Positions 8,265 to 17,079 are shown, counted from the stretch's first letter. The stretch: DNA of 40,254 nucleotides from Verrucomicrobiales bacterium (GCA_024638765.1 JAHEJT010000309.1:1-40254); one strand, 5' to 3'. A program made the numbers and translations. Notes: generated from the letters alone by a model not told the origin.

Positions 8265-8554
8265 AGGATTCTAAGGTGTGGGGTTTATTGGTCTACATGT
8301 TCGCGAGACCTTCTGCGATAAGATTCTTTCTTAAATGGCTTGAGCCTGGAATCCATCGCCGCCGTCACGGGGCTCCGTTCTTCGTCAAGACTACGAAGGG
8401 ATGGATTATAGGCTATCGGGCTAGAAGGTGGGTCATATGAATAAGATACACATTAAATTGCCTTATCTTTCAGCCTTTTTAGTATAAGTGAGTTAACGCT
8501 ATTTGAAATAGCAGGGCGTAGTGGCTGGCATCCATACACGCTTACCCCCCCCTA
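8265..8554. other. Divergent intergenic region
   Basis: This gap lies between the divergent oxidoreductase and esterase genes. No gene is seen. The right half (about 8440-8530) is clearly richer in A and T than the surroundings, as expected for a promoter region, but no confident -35/-10 pair or Shine-Dalgarno could be assigned; the esterase ATG follows a run of C residues. Confidence 0.5.
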
Positions 8555-11500
8555 ATGAAGAATCTTAATTGCCTCGGTTGCCCTGTTGAATTCTTGGTAT
8601 TGGTTACAGCCTTTCTTTTGCCTGCTGTTGCTGCAAATGCCGAGATTCTTGTGCCGTCAGATGATCAGGATATTTTGTACGTGGGGCGTTTTGATGACTC
8701 AACCCCGACGGCACCGGTAGCCTACTGGAGCGGTACCCAGATCCGGGCCAAGTTTCAGGGGACGATGATCAAGGCTGTTCTGAATGATTTCGGTGATAAT
8801 TTCTACAACGTGATTATTGACGGAGGGGTGCCGGTTAAGCTCGATCTTCTGGCGGGTTCGAATACTTACGTGCTCGCGATGGGATTGGCTGATACCGAGC
8901 ATACCGTAGAGCTTTTTAAGCGCACTTCGCATCACAAAGGCGCGGTGGCATTCGAGGGCTTTTATATTGATGATGCGAGAGAGTTAGTGCCGCTCGAGCG
9001 CCCGCTGTACAAGATCGAATTCTATGGCGACTCGATTTCGGATGGGCACTCGGTGGATATTGTGGGAGCGGATGATGATTCTTCCACACACTGGAATAAC
9101 TACTTAGCGCATCCGGCAGTGGCGTCCCGTATGCTGGGAGTAGAGTATGTGTGTAATGCATCCAGCGGTATTGCGGTGCATACAGGCTGGTCGCCGGGCG
9201 CCGAAGGCAACCTGATGGGAACCGCATATGACAACATCAATCCTACCAGTGCGGCTTCTGTGTGGGATTTCTCCAAATACACTCCTGATATTGTGGTGGT
9301 GAATCTATTTCAGAATGATGCCTGGGCGAATCCGGTGCCGCATCCACCTCCAGAAGCGACAGCTATTAAAGACAAATACCGAGACTTGATTCTTGATATC
9401 CGTGCCGAATATCCGAATGCAGAAATTTTTTGCGCGCTGGGGAATATGGATGCCTGCGCTTTCGGCTATGAATGGGGAACTTACGTTGAGGCGGTGGTTG
9501 CCGCACTTAACGGCCCTTCCTACAACGACAGTAAGGTTTACTCGACGCTTTATGCGTACATCAATGACAATGGGCATCCACATGCGGCGCGTCAGCGCCC
9601 GATGGCGCACCAGCTTGCTTCCTTTATCAAGGCGACTTTGCCGGGGATGTTTCCTGCGGATACGGCAACACCTTTGCTCGTCGAAGATTTTGAAGGTTCG
9701 AATGTGGCTTATACGTGGACGGTCAACAGCGGCAATTGGTCGGACACGGGTGTGCAGTATGAGCACACGCCGTCAGGGAGCGGCACCGCAGTTGTCGGCG
9801 ATAGCGCCTGGTCGGATTACACGGTCCAGTCTGATATTCAGACGACTTCAGCCATCAATACGGATGACACTGTCGGCCTGATCTTTCGTTATGTAGACGC
9901 CGATAACTACTATTGGGTGGATATTGTCAAAAACGGCGCCAACCCAGGGCTCGTGCGCATCAATAAGCGCGATGGCGGTGCAGAATCCGTGCTTCACAGG
10001 GCGGACAATTATTTCGCCCCCGCACCGGATAGCTACGATGCGGCGGACAGCAATAAGATCAAAGTCATAGTGACCGGCGATGAGATAGTGGTGTACGTCA
10101 ATGACCGTTGTGTGTTCGTCGAGTACGATTCGACCTTTGCCGCGGGTAAGGTAGGGTATCGCGCGAACAGTGCGGCGGGCATTTGCGACAATCTGACGGT
10201 GACCCAACATTCTGCCCCGCCTGCCGCAGCGCCAACTGGAGTAACTTTGCCGGCCACTCAGATCACTCACAACAGTGCCTATTTGAACTACAGCGTGGAT
10301 GACGGAAATGACACGACCTCGGTTACGATTTACTGGGGCACGACTGACGGCGGCACGACTCCAGGTAGCTGGGCAAACAGCATTGCTGTTGGGAACCTGT
10401 CCGACGGCATTTATATTGAGGAGCTGACCGGGCTGCTTCCGAATTTGACTTACTACTATAATGTTGTCGCGGCTAATGGTCAGGGCGGTTCCTGGGGGAC
10501 GACGCAGTCGTTTACGGCGCTTAATCAGCAAACGGCGCTCTATTACGATAGCTTTAACGTTCATGGCACGCCCAATCCGGGGGATCAGGTGCTTATCGAC
10601 GGTTTGAATCCTGAGACGAACAATGATGCCGCCGCCGCGGCCTGGACCGGAAATAGAACGATTAATTCAACCCCCAGTTCCGGGTCATCATTCGGGATCG
10701 TAAAAAACAACGCGGGTGCGATTACTGCCAATTTCGGATCTCAGTCCGGCGGCAACAATGGCCAAGGCGGTTCCGCGTGGCTTCCGGTTACCAACCCGAC
10801 TCAGTACGGCACGATTTCCGCGAAGGCAGAGCTTTATGCACTGAATAATGCCAGCCGTGCCTACCTCGGTTTCAGCGGTCCGTTGGCAACCAATGATAAT
10901 AATCTCAGTGAAAGCGTTTGGAGTCAGGCAACTGCGGATGGCTTATATTTCGCCTTCGAAACGAATGACAGCAGTGTCATCACTCAAGCAGGCATTTACT
11001 ATGGTTCCAGCGCGAACCAGGTGTTTGATTTGATGACGACGGGGGGGTACGGCACCACACTCGCTAATTATACGGGTCACACATGGGAATTGCGGGTTGA
11101 TATCGACAACGATGCCTATGATGTGATTCGTGATGGTGTTGTGGTTGCCGGCGGCAATGATATCGCTTACCCAGGGGGGTTCCTCGAAGCCAATACACTT
11201 GATGTTGTTTCCATCGCTGGTGAGTTTTATCCTGGAAGCGGCTCTTGGAGAGCGGGATGGTTCGATGAATTTGAAGTTGTAACGACTCCGCCCGCACGGG
11301 CTGTAGACTTTGCGGCCTGGATGGTGGGTCACGGTGCGGCGGATACCAGCGCGGGAGGTGATGAGGATAATGACGGCGTTTCCAATTTATCCGAGTATGC
11401 CTACTCAACGGCAGCGAATCCGGTCAACCCGACTGTGAATGATGCAAGCAATTCGACATTGAGTCTGTTGCCGTCGCTATCAGTGAACGGCAGTGATCAG

Positions 11501-11734
11501 CTCGTGCTCCATTTTGTGCGTGCCGATATACTTCCGGCAAATGTGAGTATAAAGATAGAGGCCAGTACCGATCTTTCTTCGTGGACAGATATTACGGGGT
11601 CCGTGACGGTTGCGCATGACGGTCCCGATGGTTTGGGAGTCGGCACGGATGCGTCTCATTACACTTACACGAATCCGGCACCGATTGGCGGCGCGAACGC
11701 TAACTTTATGCGTGTGGTTATCGAAGAGAATTAA
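8555..11734 (+). CDS. Large secreted CE2/SGNH-type esterase with accessory beta-sandwich domains
   Basis: 1059 residues with a signal peptide (about 1-29). Residues 30-147 form a beta-rich N-terminal domain and 150-365 an SGNH hydrolase: GDSISDG at 158-164 with S160, an N254-D255 block, and D338-NGH341 near the end. This order (jelly roll, then SGNH) is that of carbohydrate esterase family 2 acetylesterases. Then come a concanavalin/laminin-G-like domain (about 372-550), a fibronectin-III-like domain (about 555-656), a second concanavalin-like domain (about 660-910), and a tail with a calcium-loop-like DEDNDGVSNLSE (936-947) and SxDLxxWTD, ending FMRVVIEEN. Codon third positions are visibly more A/T-rich than in the flanking genes, so recent transfer is possible. 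It probably deacetylates an extracellular polysaccharide. The catalytic assignment is good; the accessory folds are inferred from pattern only. Confidence 0.88.
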   Translation: MKNLNCLGCPVEFLVLVTAFLLPAVAANAEILVPSDDQDILYVGRFDDSTPTAPVAYWSGTQIRAKFQGTMIKAVLNDFGDNFYNVIIDGGVPVKLDLLAGSNTYVLAMGLADTEHTVELFKRTSHHKGAVAFEGFYIDDARELVPLERPLYKIEFYGDSISDGHSVDIVGADDDSSTHWNNYLAHPAVASRMLGVEYVCNASSGIAVHTGWSPGAEGNLMGTAYDNINPTSAASVWDFSKYTPDIVVVNLFQNDAWANPVPHPPPEATAIKDKYRDLILDIRAEYPNAEIFCALGNMDACAFGYEWGTYVEAVVAALNGPSYNDSKVYSTLYAYINDNGHPHAARQRPMAHQLASFIKATLPGMFPADTATPLLVEDFEGSNVAYTWTVNSGNWSDTGVQYEHTPSGSGTAVVGDSAWSDYTVQSDIQTTSAINTDDTVGLIFRYVDADNYYWVDIVKNGANPGLVRINKRDGGAESVLHRADNYFAPAPDSYDAADSNKIKVIVTGDEIVVYVNDRCVFVEYDSTFAAGKVGYRANSAAGICDNLTVTQHSAPPAAAPTGVTLPATQITHNSAYLNYSVDDGNDTTSVTIYWGTTDGGTTPGSWANSIAVGNLSDGIYIEELTGLLPNLTYYYNVVAANGQGGSWGTTQSFTALNQQTALYYDSFNVHGTPNPGDQVLIDGLNPETNNDAAAAAWTGNRTINSTPSSGSSFGIVKNNAGAITANFGSQSGGNNGQGGSAWLPVTNPTQYGTISAKAELYALNNASRAYLGFSGPLATNDNNLSESVWSQATADGLYFAFETNDSSVITQAGIYYGSSANQVFDLMTTGGYGTTLANYTGHTWELRVDIDNDAYDVIRDGVVVAGGNDIAYPGGFLEANTLDVVSIAGEFYPGSGSWRAGWFDEFEVVTTPPARAVDFAAWMVGHGAADTSAGGDEDNDGVSNLSEYAYSTAANPVNPTVNDASNSTLSLLPSLSVNGSDQLVLHFVRADILPANVSIKIEASTDLSSWTDITGSVTVAHDGPDGLGVGTDASHYTYTNPAPIGGANANFMRVVIEEN

Positions 11735-11840
11735 CGCGTTTTGAAACTAGGGTCACATCACAACCTACAGTGACGGGATCGTTGGTCCTGGGTGGAGAGC
11801 GGTCGCGGCGGAGCGCGATCCTCTGTGCCCGGTAAGATCC

Positions 11841-13184
11841 TCAGGAAAAGAACTGCAGGATCGGCTGGCCGTCGGAGATAATCTCTTTTCCCTGGGTGTG
11901 ATGGGTGGCGATGGTGAAGGGGCGGTCGGTAGGCGAGTAAACGACCTTTGTGATGTCGATCCCGAGGGCGTGCGCGATGGTGGCGTTGTAATCTTCCGGC
12001 GTCAGCGGGTCTTTCTCGACGGCGACGCCTTTGGCGTCGGACTTGCCGAAGGTTTGACCTCCGCTGATGCCGCCGCCGGCGAAGATGCCGCAGAACGCGC
12101 CGGGATGATGGTCACGCCCCTTGTTGACGTTGACGATCGGGCTGCGGCCGAACTCTGTGGCCACGCACACGAGGGTATTTTCCAGCAAGCCTTCGGCCTC
12201 CAGATCGTCTAACAAAGTGCTCAAAGCCCGATCGAAATCCATCGCCAGTTCGGGGACCCGTTCGAAGTTGTCCACGTGGGTGTCCCAGCCTCCCTTGACG
12301 ACTTCGACGAATCGGACACCGTTCTTCACAAGACGCTTGGCCAGCAGGCAACCCTGTCCGAAGGGCGTGCGTCCGTAACGATTCCGCTTTGCATCGGGCT
12401 CTTCCTTCAAATCAAAAATCTTCAAGTCCTTGCTCTTGAGCAACTGCAACGTCTCCTCATAGTAAGCGGTGTAAGCCTGCACATGGTGGTGCCCGTATTT
12501 CTCGCGAAATCCCGCGTCCAGCTTCTCCATGAGATCCATGCGACGGTCGAACTCGGCCTTCACCTCTTCCGCATCGCGCTTCCACGCCTCGAAGGGCTTT
12601 GAGTTCTGCAGGCCCTTGTCAGGGTTCCCGATGGGGAGCGGGCTCAGTGAGGGATCGAAGAAGCCGCGGCCCGGGTGATCGCCTCCCGCCCCGATGGTGA
12701 CGCTGTCGGGCAACTGGGGGTGACGTTTGCCGAGCAGTTTCTGCGCCCAGGGACCCATGGAGGGATGGAGAATGGACGGCCGGGCAGTGTAACTGGTGCG
12801 CATCTTGTAGACGCCTTGCCGATGGTCGCCGGTGCGCTGATTAAACGATCTGGCGACGGCGAGCTTATCGAAATGCTTCGCCAGTTGCGGAAGATTGGCG
12901 GAGATGATCTCGCCGTTCACGTTGGTTTTGGTGACCTCGGTCTTCCCCATGACATCCGCGGCGCCGGGCTTGGGATCGAAGGTGTCGAGGTGGGACATGC
13001 CGCCCGACATGAAGAGCAGGATGCAATTCTGCGCTTTGCCGCCTCCTTTGGCCTTGCCCCCGCGCTGTGCCCACGCCGGGCCGGCGCCGGCGCCCAGAAT
13101 GGTGACTCCGAGCATCGATTTCGCCGCGGCTTCAAGAAAGCGCCGGCGGCCGGGGTCATCCAATTTTGCCAGGTCAGGTGTCAC
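11841..13184 (-). CDS. DUF1501 protein, Tat-type signal
   Basis: 447 residues. The N terminus DDPGRRRFLEAAAKSMLG is a likely twin-arginine signal. The body is DUF1501 (PF07394), an alkaline-phosphatase/sulfatase-superfamily-like fold common in PVC bacteria: ILLFMSGGMSHLDTFDPKPG near the N terminus, FVEVVKGGWDTHVDN in the middle, and ATEFGRSPIV...GRDHHPGAFCG near the end, which are the expected metal-site regions. It lies 54 bases downstream of the SHD1-DUF1549-DUF1553 gene on the same strand, the usual two-gene order, so the two are probably one operon. The biochemical role of the pair is not established; surface or periplasmic polymer handling is a guess. Confidence 0.92.
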   Translation of the reverse strand: MTPDLAKLDDPGRRRFLEAAAKSMLGVTILGAGAGPAWAQRGGKAKGGGKAQNCILLFMSGGMSHLDTFDPKPGAADVMGKTEVTKTNVNGEIISANLPQLAKHFDKLAVARSFNQRTGDHRQGVYKMRTSYTARPSILHPSMGPWAQKLLGKRHPQLPDSVTIGAGGDHPGRGFFDPSLSPLPIGNPDKGLQNSKPFEAWKRDAEEVKAEFDRRMDLMEKLDAGFREKYGHHHVQAYTAYYEETLQLLKSKDLKIFDLKEEPDAKRNRYGRTPFGQGCLLAKRLVKNGVRFVEVVKGGWDTHVDNFERVPELAMDFDRALSTLLDDLEAEGLLENTLVCVATEFGRSPIVNVNKGRDHHPGAFCGIFAGGGISGGQTFGKSDAKGVAVEKDPLTPEDYNATIAHALGIDITKVVYSPTDRPFTIATHHTQGKEIISDGQPILQFFS

Positions 13185-13238
13185 TTTGTGGAATCCTTTT
13201 CTCAGTGGTGCCTCCGCAGTCCGCTTCCCGGCACCGGG

Positions 13239-15329
13239 TTATTGAATGAAGATGAACTCGCGCGTGTTTACGAGCGCCCAGATCAAATCGCCATATCCCT
13301 CGTCGTTGTCTCGAATGGCCTTGTAACAGATGGCCTTTTCTTTGCCCTTGGGATATCGATTCAGCACGCTGAGATAAATCGTTTCCAGTTTGCCGCCGGT
13401 GGCGCGTTCGCCGCCGGCGTGCTTGAAAATCAGGGAATCGGGTTTCACGAGCATGTGCGTGAACGCGCCGTTGAGCATGGTCAGGATTTGCGGGATTGAT
13501 CCGGCGCTGGTGCCGTTATCGATGAGATTGCGGTCGGATTGTCCCCAACGCTGGAGAAAATGATCGGGCTTGGCGGGCTGGCCGAGCTCCGAGGCGCGGG
13601 CGAGGTAAGCAGAGTTGAACCGGGTCATGACACCGGCTTCATTGGTCATGGTCGATTCTTTGGTCGCCATGCCCATCGAGGGCGCGCCTTGATAAATCGC
13701 GATGCTTTTGATCTCATTGGCGGAAGCCAGTTGTGCGAGCGCGTCTTTGCCGGTGACGGTTTTAAAATCCATGGTGATAGCGCTGCTCCATTGATTCGCG
13801 ATCTCGCGCTTGGCGGCGAGGGGGTCGGGCACCGTGAGCGTGAGAAAGGAATCCCAAAGCTGGGCGGCGGTCATGCGCCGCAGGACGGGGCCGGGAAAGT
13901 GATACTTATTCTTGGCGATGATCTCGCGGGCCGGCCCCACCGGGCTCGCCTGGGACCGGTAAGTCTGGGTCGTGTAAAGCACGCGAAGCATTTCTTTGAC
14001 GTCGAAATCGAGCCGCTTGAACTCGGAGGCGAGAAAGCGCAGCAGCTCGGGATTCTGTGCGTCATCAATTTCTTCGAAATCATCGATGGGTTCGTGCAGG
14101 GCCAGGCCGAAGACCTTTTTCCAGAGGCGATTGACCTCAGTGACCGCGAACATAGGGTTCTCCTTCGAGGTAAGCCACGCGGCGAAAGCGGCGCGCGGCG
14201 TCTTGAAGCTCTTCATCTTGGGGGCTTTACCGAAAAGCACGCGCGGGAAGATTTCCTTGTTGGGTTCCCCGTCTTTGTACTGGTAATCGTGCGGTAACTT
14301 AAATTTCAGTTTGGGATCGTCCGAGAGGTTGCGCCTGTTAGCGTTGAGCATGAGGCGAATCCCGACTTCGTATCCAAATTCGGGATCTCCCTTTAGGGCG
14401 CGCACTTCCTCTTCAATGCGATCCCGATGCTTCAGGAAGAGTTCCCAAGAGTCTTTGCCACCGGGGCTCATCCTGGTTTTCCCAATGAACGCGGCCAACT
14501 GATAAAAATCCATCTGCGTCCAGTCATTGAAAGGATGATCGTGACACTGGGCGCACCCGATATCGGTGCCCAGGAAGATCTTCACAGTCGCGCTGAGATT
14601 ATCCAACGGCATCCCAAAATCGCGCAGCATGTATCCGGCGGCGGGGTCGTCCCACTGGCGGCCTTGGGCGGTGAGCATCTGGCGGACCATCGCACCGTAG
14701 GATTTATTCTCGCGAATGCCGTCCTTGAGCCATGCGATGTACGTCTCAAAGACGTGCATGTCGTTGAGCTGGGATTTCACGCGCAACATGTCGGCATAGA
14801 AGTTGAACATGTGAGAGACGTAACCCTCGCTATCGAGAAGCGCGTTCATCAGCTGGGTCCGCTTGTCCTTTTCCTCCGATTCGAGGAACGTCACCGTCTC
14901 TTCGAAGTTTGGAATCGTGCCGGCGATGTCGAGGTAGATACGCCGGACGAACTGCTCCTGGGTCATCGTCGGATTCGGCGCGAGCCCTTCCGCCTCGAGC
15001 TTGGCGCGCACCATTTCATCGATCTTTCTCGCGGTGTCGCGGTAATTCGTCAGATGCTTGTAACGAATGCGATGCTTCTTGCGCAAGAACGCCTGGTCCG
15101 GTTTGCTGAGGCGCAGAAACGGGAATTTGGAAACTTTTCCGGTCGCCAGCTTGAGATGGACGTTGCCGGCTTCGACCTTGACGAACTCCGCTTCCACCTT
15201 GCGGTCCTGGTCATCGGTCCAGCTGCGGGGTGCGGCGGCGGTGGCAGAGAGCGGCAATAAAAAAACGAGCGCCAGCGACAGTGCGCCGGCGCATGCCGAC
15301 TCCATCGGAAATAACCGAGCGGTTTTCAT
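13239..15329 (-). CDS. SHD1-DUF1549-DUF1553 (PSCyt2/PSD1) secreted protein
   Basis: 696 residues from the ATG at 15329, chosen because a GAGGAGA ribosome site precedes it and a signal peptide follows (about 1-32). Residues 33-84 look like an SHD1 domain (SWTDDQDRKVEAEFV...). About 99-284 is DUF1549, containing C259-AQC262-H263, a CxxCH haem-c-like motif followed by DHPFNDW. About 379-674 is DUF1553 (FAAWLTSKENPMF, VNRLWKKVFG, RVLYTTQTYRSQ). Unlike the second family member in this window (25356-28316), it lacks the N-terminal PSCyt1 cytochrome domain. It is followed by its DUF1501 partner. The domains are secure; the function is unknown, with electron transfer suggested only by the CxxCH motif. 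Confidence 0.92.
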   Translation of the reverse strand: MKTARLFPMESACAGALSLALVFLLPLSATAAAPRSWTDDQDRKVEAEFVKVEAGNVHLKLATGKVSKFPFLRLSKPDQAFLRKKHRIRYKHLTNYRDTARKIDEMVRAKLEAEGLAPNPTMTQEQFVRRIYLDIAGTIPNFEETVTFLESEEKDKRTQLMNALLDSEGYVSHMFNFYADMLRVKSQLNDMHVFETYIAWLKDGIRENKSYGAMVRQMLTAQGRQWDDPAAGYMLRDFGMPLDNLSATVKIFLGTDIGCAQCHDHPFNDWTQMDFYQLAAFIGKTRMSPGGKDSWELFLKHRDRIEEEVRALKGDPEFGYEVGIRLMLNANRRNLSDDPKLKFKLPHDYQYKDGEPNKEIFPRVLFGKAPKMKSFKTPRAAFAAWLTSKENPMFAVTEVNRLWKKVFGLALHEPIDDFEEIDDAQNPELLRFLASEFKRLDFDVKEMLRVLYTTQTYRSQASPVGPAREIIAKNKYHFPGPVLRRMTAAQLWDSFLTLTVPDPLAAKREIANQWSSAITMDFKTVTGKDALAQLASANEIKSIAIYQGAPSMGMATKESTMTNEAGVMTRFNSAYLARASELGQPAKPDHFLQRWGQSDRNLIDNGTSAGSIPQILTMLNGAFTHMLVKPDSLIFKHAGGERATGGKLETIYLSVLNRYPKGKEKAICYKAIRDNDEGYGDLIWALVNTREFIFIQ

Positions 15330-15333
15330 GATT

Positions 15334-15340
15334 TCTCCTC
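15334..15340 (-). promoter_or_regulatory. Strong Shine-Dalgarno deciding the start at 15329
   Basis: On the - strand the sequence is GAGGAGA followed by AATC and the ATG. It is one of the few clear ribosome sites in the window and selects this ATG over the upstream in-frame one at 15377. Confidence 0.8.
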
Positions 15341-15548
15341 TCCGAAAAATCGAGTATGGCTGGTCTAAGCGGACCAATTCTTAGGTTGAGGGAAGGGGAA
15401 AACGGAGGCAAGCAAAAATCGGGTGACTGCAAGGAAATTGCTTTTTCCGCCGAAAACCTAACGACGGGGCGCCCATAAACACGGGCAGCCCGGCTCGGCG
15501 CACGACCGGGTTAGGGATTTTCGTTGCACCCCCTCCAACCCGGGGCCG

Positions 15549-15800
15549 GTGACGGTGGTGATGACGAGGGCTGGAAAAGCAAATCCCTACCAGTTGGCGG
15601 GGTACGGGGAGGTGTTCGCGCGGGAGTTGAAGGTGGAGGATTTCGGGGACGAGGAGGGCGCGATCCGGATCGTGGAGGAATCGGAGATGAGCCAGAGCGA
15701 TTTCTCAAGAGCGGGATGGGAAAGCGTTACCTGCGGAACCGGTTCAAAGATCAACTGGACGGTTAGAAGGGTTCCCCCATTAGAGATTAGACGTCGGTAA
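15549..15800 (+). other. Possible gene remnant, unrecognised
   Basis: An open frame of 83 codons whose first 55 residues have plausible protein composition (NPYQLAGYGEVFARELKVED, then acidic stretches), while the last 25 look like noise. It stands just before two small genes in the same direction (15900-16530) and might be the decayed first member of that set. I do not recognise a family. The 15330-15548 stretch before it shows no gene. Confidence 0.3.
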
Positions 15801-15829
15801 AGATTAAGAACCTGGAACGGGTGAGAATC

Positions 15830-15864
15830 TCTAACGGGGTAAAGCTTTCTAACGGGCTAAAGCT
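15830..15864. repeat. Two copies of a 17-bp unit
   Basis: TCTAACGGGGTAAAGCT (15830-15846) is followed after one base by TCTAACGGGCTAAAGCT (15848-15864), one mismatch. It lies immediately ahead of the deleted nucleotidyltransferase-like gene. Role unknown. Confidence 0.75.
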
Positions 15865-15899
15865 GCGGTCGAACCGACGAATCCCTGTTTGATTTTCGA

Positions 15900-16238
15900 T
15901 TGCCTCGATTTGCCAAAGGCGCTTCTCTCGTCGAGGTTGGGACACTGCACGTGAGGGAAGAAGCCGGCAAATCGAAACTTCTGCGCCTCATGGCCGAACT
16001 GGGCAGGCACGCGACGGGACCGGGACGGGTTTATCTTGTCGGTGGCAGTTCGATCGTGCTTCTCGAGAAGGGGCGGGAGTCGACGATCGGCGTCGACTTG
16101 AAACTCGATCCGGAGCCGGCGGGGATCTTTGAAGCGATCGCGGCGGTGAAGGATGCGCTGGAAGGCAATATTAACCCTGCTCTGTTCCGGCAGGCCGTGG
16201 AAGCGGCCATGGCGCGCAGCGATGACGATTCCGCCTGA
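15900..16238 (+). pseudogene. Nucleotidyltransferase-like (DUF6036/AbiEii-type) gene with an internal deletion
   Basis: 112 codons. The part SKLLRLMAELGRHATGPG, then RVYLVGGSSIVLL and STIGVDLKLDPEP, looks like the N-terminal half of DUF6036-type nucleotidyltransferases, whose full proteins are roughly 170-200 residues. Here the sequence passes from FEAIAAVKDAL directly to NPALFRQAVEAAM, which resembles the extreme C terminus of those proteins, so a middle block of perhaps 80-100 residues seems missing, with the frame kept. The usual (G/A)WRxST site reads KGRESTIGVD, and the only convenient start is TTG. The gene overlaps the next one by 17 bases, as in a coupled pair. Family and deletion are from memory of the family pattern, not a search. 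Confidence 0.55.
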
Positions 16239-16530
16239 CACTTTTTCGATGATCTCCGGATTGCCCGGGGAGGAATTGATCGCGCCGGGATTGCGAGATC
16301 TGGAGGGTGGCCGGTTCGATACGCCAGAGGCATTGTTGGTTCTAGTGGCGCGCTCGCGGTTGTCGCAGGCGGGCTTGCCTTTTCTGGGAATGCTGGAGCC
16401 CGGGAGTGAGTCCCCGGAGTCGCTGCTCTATCGGTCGCTGAGCGAAGAAGATCCGGAGTCGGCCTACGGGCGCTACAACAGCCTGAAGAGGCGGTTGGAC
16501 AGTTTTATCCGGTGCCTGGAACAGCGGTAG
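16222..16530 (+). CDS. Small conserved-looking partner of the nucleotidyltransferase-like gene
   Basis: 102 residues from the ATG at 16222 (MTIPPDTFSMISGLPGEEL). It overlaps the preceding gene's end by 17 bases, which suggests translational coupling. The pattern of an N-terminal PGEEL(I)..GL.DL..GR.DTPEALL segment, a proline-rich middle, and an end with SRYN-like YGRYNSLKRRLDSF is one I associate with small proteins encoded beside DUF6036 nucleotidyltransferases; the two may form a toxin-antitoxin-like or regulatory pair. No catalytic motif is visible. It looks intact, although its partner does not. Function unknown. Confidence 0.6.
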   Translation: MTIPPDTFSMISGLPGEELIAPGLRDLEGGRFDTPEALLVLVARSRLSQAGLPFLGMLEPGSESPESLLYRSLSEEDPESAYGRYNSLKRRLDSFIRCLEQR

Positions 16531-16537
16531 CGGCTTC

Positions 16538-16756
16538 CTACTTCGCCCTTCGGAAAGCCACCCGCTCAATAGAACCCCCTCCAACCCGGCCTGCTGCGTC
16601 CGTCAGCATGGGGGCCGAGGTGTCCATCAAGCCCATGTCATCGACGAGGAAGAGGACAATATTCGGTTTTTCCGTCGCGGCGGCAGCGAAATGCCCGGCC
16701 GCCATGAGCGAGAGTGCGATTACCGCGAATCTCTTAATCTTAATCTTGATCTTCAT
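16538..16756 (-). pseudogene. N-terminal stub of a sulfatase
   Basis: From the ATG at 16756 the product is 72 residues: a Lys/Ile leader, a hydrophobic signal (FAVIALSLMAAGHFAAAA), then PNIVLFLVDDMGLMDTSAP, the first strand and metal site of a sulfatase. After MLTDAAGR the sequence is unrelated and stops. The CxPxR site and about 400 residues are gone, so it cannot be active. It is flanked by repeats on its 5' side. Deletion of the rest of the gene is the simplest reading. Confidence 0.8.
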
Positions 16757-16764
16757 CTTAATCC
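16731..16764 (-). repeat. ATTAAG hexamer tract at the sulfatase stub start
   Basis: The - strand reads GGATTAAGATGAAGATCAAG and continues ATTAAGATTAAGAG, a run of near-identical hexamers covering the ATG at 16756 and encoding MKIKIKIKR. Compare 6532-6563 and 17051-17079. Confidence 0.8.
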
Positions 16765-16827
16765 TTCTGATCAAACCTCGCGCTCCTCCGAGTTCGCTCG
16801 AATCAGTGTGAGGCTTGCCGGAAATTT

Positions 16828-16969
16828 GGAGTGCGGTGGCTTGACACCGCTTTTGAGGACGGCGGCCTGGCGCCGTCAGGGGTGGATTCTCTGGAGCAAT
16901 TCCCAATGGGCGAAGCGGCGGGGCGTCAAGCCGCCCCGGAGAGAAAGCGCCGTCGAGCCGGCGCACTCC
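16828..16969. repeat. GGAGTGC-bounded palindromic element, copy 2
   Basis: It begins GGAGTGCGGTGGCTTGACAC and ends GAGCCGGCGCACTCC, with GC-rich hairpins in both arms. About the same length and plan as 2814-2954. The right 39 bases are duplicated exactly at 17106-17144. Confidence 0.8.
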
Positions 16970-17050
16970 AAAGGCGTCCATGAAACAAAGAGGAATGCCT
17001 CCTGGTAGACCTTGAGCTTTTCGTGATCGAACTGAGCCATTGCTCCCCAG

Positions 17051-17079
17051 GGATTAAGATTAAGAGTAAGAGTAAGAAG
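17051..17079 (+). repeat. ATTAAG hexamer tract without a gene
   Basis: GGATTAAGATTAAGAGTAAG, then AGTAAGAAG, on the + strand. The first 20 bases are identical to the - strand tract at the 4915-6543 sulfatase start, but here no reading frame with a signal peptide follows, so the tract exists independently of coding sequence. Confidence 0.8.

Noticed and set aside
6843-8321. 492-codon open frame on the + strand
   Set aside because: Antisense to the Gfo/Idh/MocA oxidoreductase; no recognisable motif.
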